DNA of 11,543 nucleotides from DASTCC01 sp035711465 (GCA_035711465.1 DASTCC010000550.1:1-11543); one strand, 5' to 3'. Shown: positions 6,201-11,543, numbered from the stretch's first letter. Translations and numbers: made by a program. Notes: generated from the sequence alone by a model not told the origin.

Positions 6201-6440
6201 CTACACCTTTTTCCGGGCCCGCCGCGCCCGATCGGCCCGGCTCGCGGCCGGGCGCGTTTTTCGAACTCCCGGCTTTGCCGGATTCTCACACGCTTCCCGC
6301 GCCGCCCGCAGCCGTTCCGAGTCGCCCGGCTGCCCCGCTTCCTGACAATCCGGATCGTCCTGCTGTATCTCCGGCAGGTTCTCCGTGCGATACGGCGCGT
6401 CGGGTTTGAGACCGACTTCCATCTTGTCTTTGAAGCTCAT
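6201..6440 (-). CDS. Small hydrophilic hypothetical protein, 79 aa
   Basis: The frame begins MSFKDKMEVGLKPDAPYRTE, continues NLPEIQQDDPDCQEAG and QPGDSERLRAAREACENPAK, and ends in a very basic tail with SRADRARRARKKV. The first two thirds are a balanced charged sequence with Asp/Glu/Pro and two cysteines, unlike the Arg-rich artefacts of antisense frames. The basic tail could bind nucleic acid. The function is not recognised. GAGGG lies almost directly against the ATG, so the start is not well supported; the alternative in-frame ATG at 6422 has no better site. The opposite plus-strand frame (6147-6608) is Arg-rich and less credible. The gene lies between the thioredoxin-like gene and the putative lipoprotein gene. 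The rest of this 515-bp region (6110-6200 and 6441-6581) holds only the -10 box noted above and nothing else convincing. Confidence 0.5.
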   Translation of the reverse strand: MSFKDKMEVGLKPDAPYRTENLPEIQQDDPDCQEAGQPGDSERLRAAREACENPAKPGVRKTRPAASRADRARRARKKV

Positions 6441-6581
6441 ACCCTCACGGAAACTGCAATTCGCCGGCCACGCCAGAACACCTCAGGATCGCGCCAGATT
6501 TGGGAGGATTCCCGTAACAGTGCGATCTGCCCTGCAACTCCTACAGGGTGCCCTCCGTCCACGCCGCTCACGTCCTTCGGC

Positions 6582-6609
6582 TTGACCCCGGGCTGGCAGG
6601 CGGGATAAA
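6582..6609 (+). promoter_or_regulatory. Promoter of the putative lipoprotein gene (TTGACC, 16 bp, GATAAA)
   Basis: TTGACC at 6582-6587 matches five of six -35 consensus bases, and GATAAA at 6604-6609 matches four of six -10 bases, separated by 16 bp. The expected start near 6616 would leave a leader of only about 9 nt before the ATG at 6625. No Shine-Dalgarno is visible. Confidence 0.45.
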
Positions 6610-6624
6610 TACCGCAGGCCTCGT

Positions 6625-7215
6625 ATGAGACTCCTCCCGGCTTGCCTCGTACTCATTCTTGCGGTCGACATCTCGAGTTGCTCGCGCGCGCCGGTCAACA
6701 GCCTGTCGCCGACGACCGAGATGGGCGCCGGCGCCACGGAACGCCGCGTCGGCGACGTCGACGCCGTCGAAGGCCTGCCGTGCGATCCGACCGGACCGGA
6801 ACCATGTCCCGACCCGGATCCGGCGGCCCTGTTCGAGGGGTTCCTGACCCTGGTCGCAGCGTCGACGTCCGTGTCGGGCCCAACGGCGGGACTTCGGCTC
6901 GGCACGGCGCGCGAGTTTCAGTCAGTCATCGCGCCGCCGCCGCCCGGCGCGCCGCCGCGTGAATGGACCGGCAAGTTCGCCGGCAGCCGCGCCTGGGTGG
7001 TGCTCAACGTCCAACCCGACACCGCCGAGTTGATCGTGAGCATCGAGACCGAGCCCGCGACCGGCGGCGGCGTCGCCGATCGCGCGACGGCGATCCCGTC
7101 GTTCGTCGTCACCGCCAACACGTCCTGCGCGTCCGGTTTCCAGCTCGAGACCCGCGGGGCGTTCACGATGGCGCACCTTGGCAAGACGACCGTGACGGAG
7201 ACGCATTGTCAGTGA
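6625..7215 (+). CDS. Putative lipoprotein of unknown function, 196 aa
   Basis: The N-terminus MRLLPACLVLILAVDISSCS has a short hydrophobic core and an ISSC lipobox, so the mature protein would start at C19 and be lipid-anchored. The n-region carries only one Arg, so the assignment is tentative. Next comes an acidic/Pro-rich stretch with two close cysteines (GLPCDPTGPEPCPDPDPAAL), a helix LFEGFLTLVAAS, and from about residue 105 a beta-rich domain: PPREWTGKFAGSRAWVVLNV, DTAELIVSIETEP, SFVVTANTSCASGFQLE and FTMAHLGKTTVTETHCQ. The two C-terminal cysteines may be disulfide-bonded. Third codon positions are strongly G/C-biased in this frame, supporting a real gene. No family is recognised. It converges with the small gene at 7269-7433 across the heptamer array. 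Confidence 0.7.
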   Translation: MRLLPACLVLILAVDISSCSRAPVNSLSPTTEMGAGATERRVGDVDAVEGLPCDPTGPEPCPDPDPAALFEGFLTLVAASTSVSGPTAGLRLGTAREFQSVIAPPPPGAPPREWTGKFAGSRAWVVLNVQPDTAELIVSIETEPATGGGVADRATAIPSFVVTANTSCASGFQLETRGAFTMAHLGKTTVTETHCQ

Positions 7216-7218
7216 CGG

Positions 7219-7260
7219 GGCCTTGGGCCTTGGGCCTTGCGCCTTGCGCCCTGGGCCTGG
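7219..7260. repeat. Tandem heptamer array, six units (GGCCTTG type)
   Basis: Six consecutive 7-bp units fill 42 bp: GGCCTTG three times, then CGCCTTG, CGCCCTG and GGCCTGG. The array starts 4 bp after the stop codon of the putative lipoprotein gene and ends 8 bp before the stop codon of the convergent small gene, so it fills the convergent gap. The 10-mer CTTGCGCCTT at 7236-7245 recurs in reverse complement at 9335-9344. It has no U-tract and does not look like an ordinary terminator. Confidence 0.75.
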
Positions 7261-7268
7261 AGCACTCG

Positions 7269-7433
7269 TCACCGAATCTCGAGCAGGAACTGGGCCGCGC
7301 CGGGGCTGACGATCGGGCCGAGCGGGCGCTCCGGGGCAGCCGGCGTCACGGGCGTCGCGTGACGCGCGGTTGCGAATGCCGCCGTATAACCCGCCACCAG
7401 CACGAAGAGCAGCACGATCATCGCGGTTCTCAT
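7269..7433 (-). CDS. Small membrane or secreted protein, 54 aa
   Basis: The product is MRTAMIVLLFVLVAGYTAAF followed by ATARHATPVT, PAAPERPLGPIVSPGAAQFL and LEIR. Residues 4-22 form a hydrophobic segment, either a signal peptide (cleavage near AFA-TA) or a single membrane anchor, followed by a Pro/Ala-rich tail. The start at 7433 is chosen because GGGAGGT lies 6 bp upstream on the minus strand, one of the best sites in the window. The upstream extension of the frame to 7535 is not supported. The function is unknown. The 134-bp gap upstream carries a TTGACA at 7535-7530 and an inverted repeat at 7484-7503. Confidence 0.62.
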   Translation of the reverse strand: MRTAMIVLLFVLVAGYTAAFATARHATPVTPAAPERPLGPIVSPGAAQFLLEIR

Positions 7434-7483
7434 CTCGGACCTCCCAGGCACAGGTGTCATGGTGCCGGTTGGCCGGATGAATG

Positions 7484-7535
7484 TCCTGAGGCGGTGTTCA
7501 GGAGACGTGAAGAACGCTGAGGACAGAAATGTCAA
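7484..7535 (-). promoter_or_regulatory. TTGACA element and 6-bp inverted repeat upstream of the 54-aa gene
   Basis: On the minus strand TTGACA occupies 7535-7530. Downstream of it, TCCTGA (7484-7489) and TCAGGA (7498-7503) form a perfect inverted repeat with an 8-bp spacer, the position expected of an operator. No convincing -10 box is found at 16-18 bp, so the promoter is uncertain. Confidence 0.3.
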
Positions 7536-7567
7536 GAAGGGCGTCGGTCCTCGGAGGCGAGCCCGCG

Positions 7568-7789
7568 CTACTCTTCTCTGAGCTTCACGTCAGTGCGCCC
7601 GCTTTCCAGATCGTCGACTTCCGAGTCGTCGTGTGACTCGATTGGCGTGCCGGTGCCTTCGCCGCGGACAGCGGCGTCGTAGCCGGCATTCTGTTCCGGT
7701 CGGTCCTGGAGCTCGTCCGGAAGCTCCTGGCCGCCGCGGCGGCGGGGCTTCGGGCGGGTCGTGGTCGTGTCGTGGCTTCGCTTCGGCAT
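7568..7789 (-). CDS. Small hydrophilic, charged hypothetical protein, 73 aa
   Basis: The product starts MPKRSHDTTTTRPKPRRRGG, continues QELPDELQDRPEQNAGYDAA and VRGEGTGTPIESHDDSEVDD, and ends LESGRTDVKLREE. It has a basic N-terminal third and an acidic remainder, no hydrophobic core, and is likely to be disordered. A GGGAG lies 6 bp before the ATG at 7789, fixing this start; the open frame extends upstream to 7945, but that part is Arg/Ala-rich and overlaps the beta-propeller gene. No function is recognised. The 133-bp gap between it and the upstream beta-propeller gene suggests separate transcription, although both lie on the same strand. Confidence 0.58.
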   Translation of the reverse strand: MPKRSHDTTTTRPKPRRRGGQELPDELQDRPEQNAGYDAAVRGEGTGTPIESHDDSEVDDLESGRTDVKLREE

Positions 7790-7806
7790 ACGCGCTCCCG
7801 GCCGGG

Positions 7807-7882
7807 ATCCGTTCAATTCGGATACCAGCCGTCGCGCGCGGGAACGCCCGAGCGCCCTTGCCGGCGCTACCCAAACTGGGTA
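7807..7882. promoter_or_regulatory. Two short perfect inverted repeats upstream of the 73-aa gene
   Basis: ATCCG (7807-7811) and CGGAT (7819-7823) flank 7 bp of AT-rich sequence, 17 bp upstream of the ATG at 7789. Further up, TACCCA (7868-7873) and TGGGTA (7877-7882) form a tight hairpin with a 3-nt AAC loop between the end of the beta-propeller gene and the small gene. The second could act in transcript processing or termination but lacks a U-tract. Both are seen directly; roles are open. Confidence 0.3.
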
Positions 7883-7922
7883 ACGGCCGATCAAGTTGTG
7901 GCCCGCGGATGCTCCGCGACGC

Positions 7923-9248
7923 TCAGCGGCCAGCGCCGACCGCAATCAACCGATCGTCACTGCGAAGGAACAGCCGGCCACGCGACGCGGCCGGCGAGGC
8001 GACCAGGTGCACATCGAGATCGTTCTCGGCGAGGACCTCCGGGGTGCGCGAGGCGCGCATCACCAGCGTGCGTCCCGATTCGCTGACGAAGTAGACGCGA
8101 TCGCCCGTCGCGATCGGCGACGCCGAGAACACGCCGGGCACGCGATGCTGCCAGACGCGCTCGCCGGTCTTCGCATCGACGGCGGTCACGACGCCGGTGT
8201 CGTTGGCCATGAACAGCAGTCCGTTGGCGAAGACCAGCGACGACACGTACGGCGCGCCGGTCTCGACGCTCCAGATCACGTGGGACGCCGACACGTCGCC
8301 TCGGCCGCCCGGGCGCATCGCCAGATATGGTCCGCTGCGATAGCCGCGCGTGAGGTAGACCACGCCGTCGTGCACGATCGGCATCGGAATCGGAAACCGG
8401 TTGGCGCCGCCGAGATGCCAGAGTGGCTTGCCGGTCTCTGCGTCGTAGCCATCGACCCGCTCGCTCGAATTGACGATGACCTCGGCGCCGTTGGGCGTCG
8501 TCACGACGAACGGCGTGCTGTACGAGGCGCGGCCCTGGCCTCGATCGGCTTTCCAGCGATCGCGTCCGGTGGCCGTGTCGACCGCGAGCAGGTACGACGC
8601 CGGCGCGTGATCGCAGAGCAGATACAGCAGATCGCCATGTACCACCGGCGAGCTGCCGTGGCCCCATTGAATATCGAACGGCGCGATCTCGCGGCCGAGA
8701 TGACGCTGCCACGCGACCCGGCCGTCGAGCTCGAGCGCGACGAGCTGACCGGTACCGAACCATGCATAGATCCGCCGGCCATCGCTCACCGGGCTCGGCG
8801 AGGCGAGGTTGTGCTTGTCGTGCACCGGCGTCAGCGTCCCCTCGGCTTCGATGCGGTGCTGCCACAACCGCTTGCCGTCCGCGTGGGCGAACGCTTCGAT
8901 GACGAAGAAGGTCTTGTCGCCGCTGCCGGCTTCGAGCGCGCGTTCGCCCGCGGCCGCCGGATCGCCGCCCTGCATGAGCCGGGGGTGGTTGCCCGGACGC
9001 CGGACGCCGCCGCCGAGCTGGGACGTCACGATGACGCGATCGCCCACGACGATCGGTGACGACACGCCCTGACCGCCGAGCGCGACGTTCCAGGCGACGT
9101 TCTCCGTGGCGCTCCAGCGCACCGGCAGCGCCCCGTCGCCCGAAACCCCCGTCCCGCCAGGCCCGCGCCAATGCGGCCAATCCTGCTGCGCGCCCGCGGG
9201 GGCCGCTCCGGCGAACAGACACACCACTACGGCGATTGCTCGACGCAT
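7923..9248 (-). CDS. Exported PQQ-binding-like beta-propeller protein
   Basis: A 441-residue protein. Residues 1-20 (MRRAIAVVVCLFAGAAPAGA) are a Sec signal peptide. The mature part opens with DWPHWRGPGGTGVSGDGALP, the WPxWRGPxxxGVS motif typical of this propeller family. Repeated blades follow, each with a 'VxxG.RVxV', 'YxLxxTGxxxW' or 'VxAxDxxTGExxW' pattern: VVGDRVIVTSQLG, LLAVDTATGRDRWKADRGQG, VDGYDAETGKPLWHLGG, VTAVDAKTGERVWQHRVPGV and ending RLFLRSDDRLIAVGAGR. The fold is that of BamB and PQQ dehydrogenases, but there is no evidence of a dehydrogenase active site; a binding or scaffold role in the periplasm is more likely. The ATG at 9248 is preferred because GGAG lies 8 bp upstream and a signal peptide follows; the open frame to 9608 is antisense to the next gene. 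It is divergent from the HEAT-cyclophilin gene. Confidence 0.93.
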   Translation of the reverse strand: MRRAIAVVVCLFAGAAPAGAQQDWPHWRGPGGTGVSGDGALPVRWSATENVAWNVALGGQGVSSPIVVGDRVIVTSQLGGGVRRPGNHPRLMQGGDPAAAGERALEAGSGDKTFFVIEAFAHADGKRLWQHRIEAEGTLTPVHDKHNLASPSPVSDGRRIYAWFGTGQLVALELDGRVAWQRHLGREIAPFDIQWGHGSSPVVHGDLLYLLCDHAPASYLLAVDTATGRDRWKADRGQGRASYSTPFVVTTPNGAEVIVNSSERVDGYDAETGKPLWHLGGANRFPIPMPIVHDGVVYLTRGYRSGPYLAMRPGGRGDVSASHVIWSVETGAPYVSSLVFANGLLFMANDTGVVTAVDAKTGERVWQHRVPGVFSASPIATGDRVYFVSESGRTLVMRASRTPEVLAENDLDVHLVASPAASRGRLFLRSDDRLIAVGAGR

Positions 9249-9281
9249 CCTGAAAACTCCGTGGATTGTGAACCCGTTCTC

Positions 9282-9287
9282 ATTGTA
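9282..9287 (-). promoter_or_regulatory. -10 box (TACAAT) for the beta-propeller gene
   Basis: TACAAT on the minus strand at 9287-9282 matches five of six -10 consensus bases and would give a leader of about 27 nt containing the GGAG site. The -35 position falls in the short-word array and shows no consensus. Confidence 0.35.
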
Positions 9288-9290
9288 ACG

Positions 9291-9365
9291 GCGACCCGCG
9301 AACCCGCGAACCCGCAATGCAAGCCCCAAGCCCCAAGGCGCAAGCCTCCAGGCCTCCAAGCCTCC
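9291..9365. repeat. Short-word tandem array between divergent genes
   Basis: Seventy-five bp made of consecutive short units: GCGACCC then GCGAACCC twice (9291-9313), a 7-bp break, AAGCCCC twice (9321-9334), AAGGCGC (9335-9341), then AAGCCTCC, AGGCCTCC and AAGCCTCC (9342-9365). Units are 7-8 bp and the word changes in blocks along the array. The AAGGCGCAAG at 9335-9344 is the reverse complement of part of the heptamer array at 7236-7245. The array fills most of the gap between the two -10 boxes of the divergent genes, in the place where both -35 regions should be. Confidence 0.7.
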
Positions 9366-9367
9366 GT

Positions 9368-9373
9368 AATAAT
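9368..9373 (+). promoter_or_regulatory. -10 box (AATAAT) of the HEAT-cyclophilin gene, leaderless arrangement
   Basis: AATAAT at 9368-9373 matches five of six -10 bases and ends 8 bp before the ATG at 9382, so transcription would start at or beside the start codon. No Shine-Dalgarno precedes the ATG. The -35 region lies in the repeat array. Confidence 0.45.
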
Positions 9374-9381
9374 GTCTGCCC

Positions 9382-11127
9382 ATGCGCCCGACCCTGATCG
9401 CGTCCATTCTCGTCGCCTGCGTCATGTCGGCCCCTCGCGCGCAAAGCGGCAGAAAGCCGCTCTCGCCCGCGGACATCACCGACATCGCGACGCTGCTGAA
9501 GCTGGAAGACATACGCCTGTTCGACGAAGTGACGCTGGCGGGAATTCTCAAGTCGTCGCATCCGGAAGTCCGGCGCCGCGCCGTGCAATCCATCGGGCGC
9601 ATCGTCAACGAGGGTGGTCGCGCGCTGCTGGTATCGGCGCGTCAGGATGCCGACGTCGACGTCGTCGCGACCGTCGCATTCGCATCGGGACAGCTCAAGG
9701 ATCCTGGCGCCGTGGCGTGGCTCGACGGGCTGCTGTCGTCGCCGGGCACGCCGGCGCCGGTCGCGAAGGAAGCGGCGATCGCGCTCGGCAAGATTCGCAC
9801 CGCGGAGGCGCGCGCGGCGCTCGCAAAGTATCTCCTCGCGGCGCCGGCGACGGCCGCGGCCGTGCCGGTCGTTGGCGAAGCGCTCCTCGCGATCGGGCGA
9901 TTCACCGGTCGCGAAGACCTCTCGCCGATGGTGAAGTGGTCCACCTCGTCCAACGCCGATCTGCGCTGGCGCGCCGCCTGGGCGCTCTACCGCCCTCGCG
10001 ATCCCGCGGCCGTGCCGACGCTGTTGACGATGACGCGCGATGCGTCTGGCGACGTGCGCTTCTGGGCCGTCCGCGGCCTCGGCGTGCCGCAGGCGCCGGC
10101 CGCCGGTCGCCGCGGCGCGCCGCCGGCGACGCCGCCGCCCGCGCCGCTCACCGACGCCGAGCGCGAGCGCAACTCCGCGCGCCTGCGCGAGGCGGTGACG
10201 GATCCTGATCGCCGCGTCCGCACCGAAGCGCTGCGCACGCTCGCCGGTTACGACGACGACGCGTCGTTCGCGGTGGTGCTGGCGGCGCTCGAATCGCCGG
10301 ACACGTGGCTGTCGGTGTCGGCCGCCGAAGCGCTCGGCGCGCAGGGCCGTTATGCGAGCCGCGCCGAGGCCTTCGTTCAAAAGCTCGTGGCCGCGGCGGC
10401 GCCGTCGAAGCCGCGAGCGCTGCGCATCACCGCGCTGACGCCGCTCGTCAGCCTGGCGCCGGCGCAGGCCGTCGAAATCGCCGACTCGCTCGCGCGCGAT
10501 TCGAGCCTGGTGGCGCGGCTCGCGGGCGTGGCGGCGCTCAACCGCCTCGACGCCGCGGGCCGCGCGAAGCTCGACGCGCTTGCCGCCGATCCGGCGACCA
10601 AGGCGCTGATTCCGCCGTCGGGCCGCGGCCAGGGCGCAAGGCCGCCGGCGCCGGTCCGCACCGAGGCCGACTATCGCGCCATCGTCGAGCGCTGGATCGT
10701 GCCCGACTACAACGGCGCGCCGAAGCCGCGCGCGACCTGGACGACGCCGCGCGGCCCCATCGAGATCGAGCTCTATCCGGGCGACGCGCCGATGGGCGTC
10801 GCCTACTTCGTCTCGCTCGTCGAATCCGGCGGGATCGTCGGCACCGAGTTCGGCCGTCTGGTGCCGAACTTCGTCGCGCAGCAGCGGACGATCGACGGCG
10901 CGCTGACCTTGCGTGACGAGGTCAACCGGCGCGGACTGACGCGCGCGAACCTCAGCTGGGCGTCGGCGGGACTCGACACCGGCCGTCCCGGCTACACGCT
11001 CGGCAACACGCCGCAGCCGCACAACGAAGGCGACTTCACCGCGCTCGGCCATGTCGTCCGCGGCATGGACGTGGTCGATCGCCTCGAGCTCGGCGACGCG
11101 GTGACCGCGACCCGGATGATTCGCTGA
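9382..11127 (+). CDS. Exported HEAT-repeat / cyclophilin-type peptidyl-prolyl isomerase fusion
   Basis: A 581-residue protein. Residues 1-20 form an export signal (MRPTLIASILVACVMSAPRA); LVAC at 10-13 resembles a lipobox but would leave a very short signal, so ordinary cleavage at PRA-Q is preferred. Residues about 50-400 are HEAT/armadillo-like repeats (SHPEVRRRAVQSIGRIV; VAKEAAIALGKIRTAEARAA; DLRWRAAWALYRPRD; GDVRFWAVRGLGVP; PDRRVRTEALRTLAGYDDDA), with a Pro/Ala linker near 237-256. Residues about 449-581 are a cyclophilin fold: TTPRGPIEIELYPGDAPMGV, then FGRLVPNFVAQQ, NTPQPHNEGDFTALGHVVRG and MDVVDRLELGD. The catalytic Arg is kept (R492), as are F497 and Q500 (human CypA R55, F60 and Q63), but H54 is Gly and the GSQFF segment is replaced by GRPGYT. 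HEAT repeats usually bind proteins, so this may be a periplasmic folding factor. It is divergent from the beta-propeller gene. Confidence 0.93.
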   Translation: MRPTLIASILVACVMSAPRAQSGRKPLSPADITDIATLLKLEDIRLFDEVTLAGILKSSHPEVRRRAVQSIGRIVNEGGRALLVSARQDADVDVVATVAFASGQLKDPGAVAWLDGLLSSPGTPAPVAKEAAIALGKIRTAEARAALAKYLLAAPATAAAVPVVGEALLAIGRFTGREDLSPMVKWSTSSNADLRWRAAWALYRPRDPAAVPTLLTMTRDASGDVRFWAVRGLGVPQAPAAGRRGAPPATPPPAPLTDAERERNSARLREAVTDPDRRVRTEALRTLAGYDDDASFAVVLAALESPDTWLSVSAAEALGAQGRYASRAEAFVQKLVAAAAPSKPRALRITALTPLVSLAPAQAVEIADSLARDSSLVARLAGVAALNRLDAAGRAKLDALAADPATKALIPPSGRGQGARPPAPVRTEADYRAIVERWIVPDYNGAPKPRATWTTPRGPIEIELYPGDAPMGVAYFVSLVESGGIVGTEFGRLVPNFVAQQRTIDGALTLRDEVNRRGLTRANLSWASAGLDTGRPGYTLGNTPQPHNEGDFTALGHVVRGMDVVDRLELGDAVTATRMIR

Positions 11128-11158
11128 ACGCGCGCGTGCAGCGCGTCCGGGTCGCCGC

Positions 11159-11189
11159 TTGACATCTGTATCAGTGTACGATACTGATG
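11159..11189 (+). promoter_or_regulatory. Promoter and 27-bp imperfect palindrome upstream of the GntR gene
   Basis: A consensus TTGACA lies at 11159-11164. GATACT at 11180-11185 is the best -10 candidate (spacer 15 bp) and ends 9 bp before the ATG at 11195, so the transcript would be nearly leaderless. CATCTGTATC (11163-11172) and GATACTGATG (11180-11189) are inverted repeats matching at nine of ten positions around a 7-bp centre. They cover the promoter from the end of the -35 box to past the -10 box. This is what is expected of a GntR dimer operator used for autoregulation. Confidence 0.62.
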
Positions 11190-11194
11190 TTGAC

Positions 11195-11543
11195 ATGATA
11201 CGCATCGAGCTCGACAGCCCGAAGCCGCTCGAGGAGCAGATTCTGATCGGATTGCGGCAGGCGCTGGCCCAGGGCGACGTCGCCGCCGGCGAGGAGCTGC
11301 CCTCGGTCCGGCAGCTCGCCGGCGATCTCGGGGTGCATTGGAACACCGTCGCGCGCGCCTATCGCCGGCTCGCCGCCGACGGCCTGATCGTCGTCAGGCG
11401 CGGCCGCGGCGCCGTCGTCCGCGAACGGGTCCGGAGCGCGCCACGGATGACGAAGGCCTCGCTGCACGACCGTTTCGCGGAAACCGTCGCGGCCGGGCTC
11501 CTCGGCGGGCTTTCCCGCGAGGACATCGCTCGCATCTTCAAGG
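11195..11543 (+). CDS. GntR family regulator, YtrA-type, N-terminal part (runs off right edge)
   Basis: Reading from the ATG at 11195 gives 116 codons with no stop before the window edge. The protein opens MIRIELDSPKPLEEQILIGL, followed by RQALAQGDVAAGEELPSVRQ, LAGDLGVHWNTVARAYRRLA and ADGLIVVRRGRGAVV. This is the GntR winged helix: (Y/L)xQIxxxLRxAIAxGxLxxGxxLPSVRxLAxxLxVxxNTVxRAYxxLxxxGLIxxRxGxGxxV. The start directly before the 'IELDSxxPLxxQI' segment and the following short basic tail are typical of the YtrA subfamily, which has a short C-terminal dimerisation region, not a large ligand domain, and usually controls an adjacent ABC-transporter operon. Here that operon, if present, lies off the right edge. 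The remaining visible part (TKASLHDRFAETVAAGLLGG, then LSREDIARIFK) is helical. The ATG is supported by the TTGACA/palindrome directly upstream. Confidence 0.93.
   Translation, partial: MIRIELDSPKPLEEQILIGLRQALAQGDVAAGEELPSVRQLAGDLGVHWNTVARAYRRLAADGLIVVRRGRGAVVRERVRSAPRMTKASLHDRFAETVAAGLLGGLSREDIARIFK

Noticed and set aside
6147..6608. 153-codon plus-strand open frame
   Set aside because: It is Arg-rich with no domain or ribosome binding site, and overlaps the more protein-like minus-strand 79-aa frame.
7219..7260. Heptamer array as a CRISPR array
   Set aside because: The units are contiguous 7-mers without spacers, and no cas gene is present.
7896..9059. 387-codon plus-strand open frame
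   Set aside because: It is antisense to the beta-propeller gene, Arg/Asp/His-rich and without any recognisable domain.
9249..9608. N-terminal extension of the beta-propeller frame upstream of 9248
   Set aside because: The extension crosses the repeat array and the start of the divergent gene. The ATG at 9248 has a GGAG site and starts a signal peptide.
9280..11346. 688-codon minus-strand open frame
   Set aside because: It is an antisense shadow of the HEAT-cyclophilin gene with Arg-rich low-complexity composition. The plus-strand reading has clear domains.

Overview
The window is very GC-rich with G/C-dominated third codon positions. It contains a PadR regulator directly followed by an 899-residue permease of the duplicated MacB/FtsX type known from Acidobacteria (ADOP family), an exported HEAT-repeat/cyclophilin fusion, an exported PQQ-type beta-propeller and several small exported proteins. 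This points to a soil-type Acidobacteriota chromosome, probably class Vicinamibacteria; the lineage is an inference from gene content. No rRNA, tRNA, CRISPR array, transposase or phage gene was seen.

Layout. 1-265 (-): N-terminal part of a PadR regulator running off the left edge. 266-811: a 546-bp divergent intergenic region holding two GC-rich degenerate repeat arrays in opposite orientation, with the C-terminal half of a four-helix-bundle (S23/IVS, Avd-like) protein between them. 812-3881 (+): PadR regulator and ADOP permease, 4 bp apart. 3934-4263 (+): a third PadR gene whose start codon lies inside a perfect inverted repeat. 4260-4610 (-): a hypothetical gene meeting that PadR gene tail to tail over a shared CTAG. 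4810-5241 (+): small exported protein. 5255-6109 (-): exported thioredoxin/TlpA-like protein with a WCGIC active site. 6201-6440 (-): possible 79-aa hydrophilic protein. 6625-7215 (+): putative lipoprotein. 7219-7260: six tandem heptamers. 7269-7433 (-) and 7568-7789 (-): two small genes supported by ribosome binding sites. 7923-9248 (-): PQQ-like beta-propeller protein, divergent from 9382-11127 (+), the HEAT-cyclophilin fusion, with a second short-word array between them. 11195-end (+): N-terminal part of a YtrA-type GntR regulator with a TTGACA box and an overlapping palindrome.

How the parts fit. The left third looks like a regulator/permease island: two divergent PadR genes, a PadR-ADOP pair and a further solitary PadR. 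No ABC ATPase is encoded here, as usual for 'orphan' ADOP permeases. The right two thirds are mostly exported proteins (thiol redox, beta-propeller, HEAT/prolyl isomerase, lipoprotein), ending in another one-component regulator. Several genes have a -10-like box 7-9 bp from the ATG, suggesting leaderless or near-leaderless transcripts. The least explained parts are the intergenic short-word arrays and the four-helix-bundle remnant they enclose.
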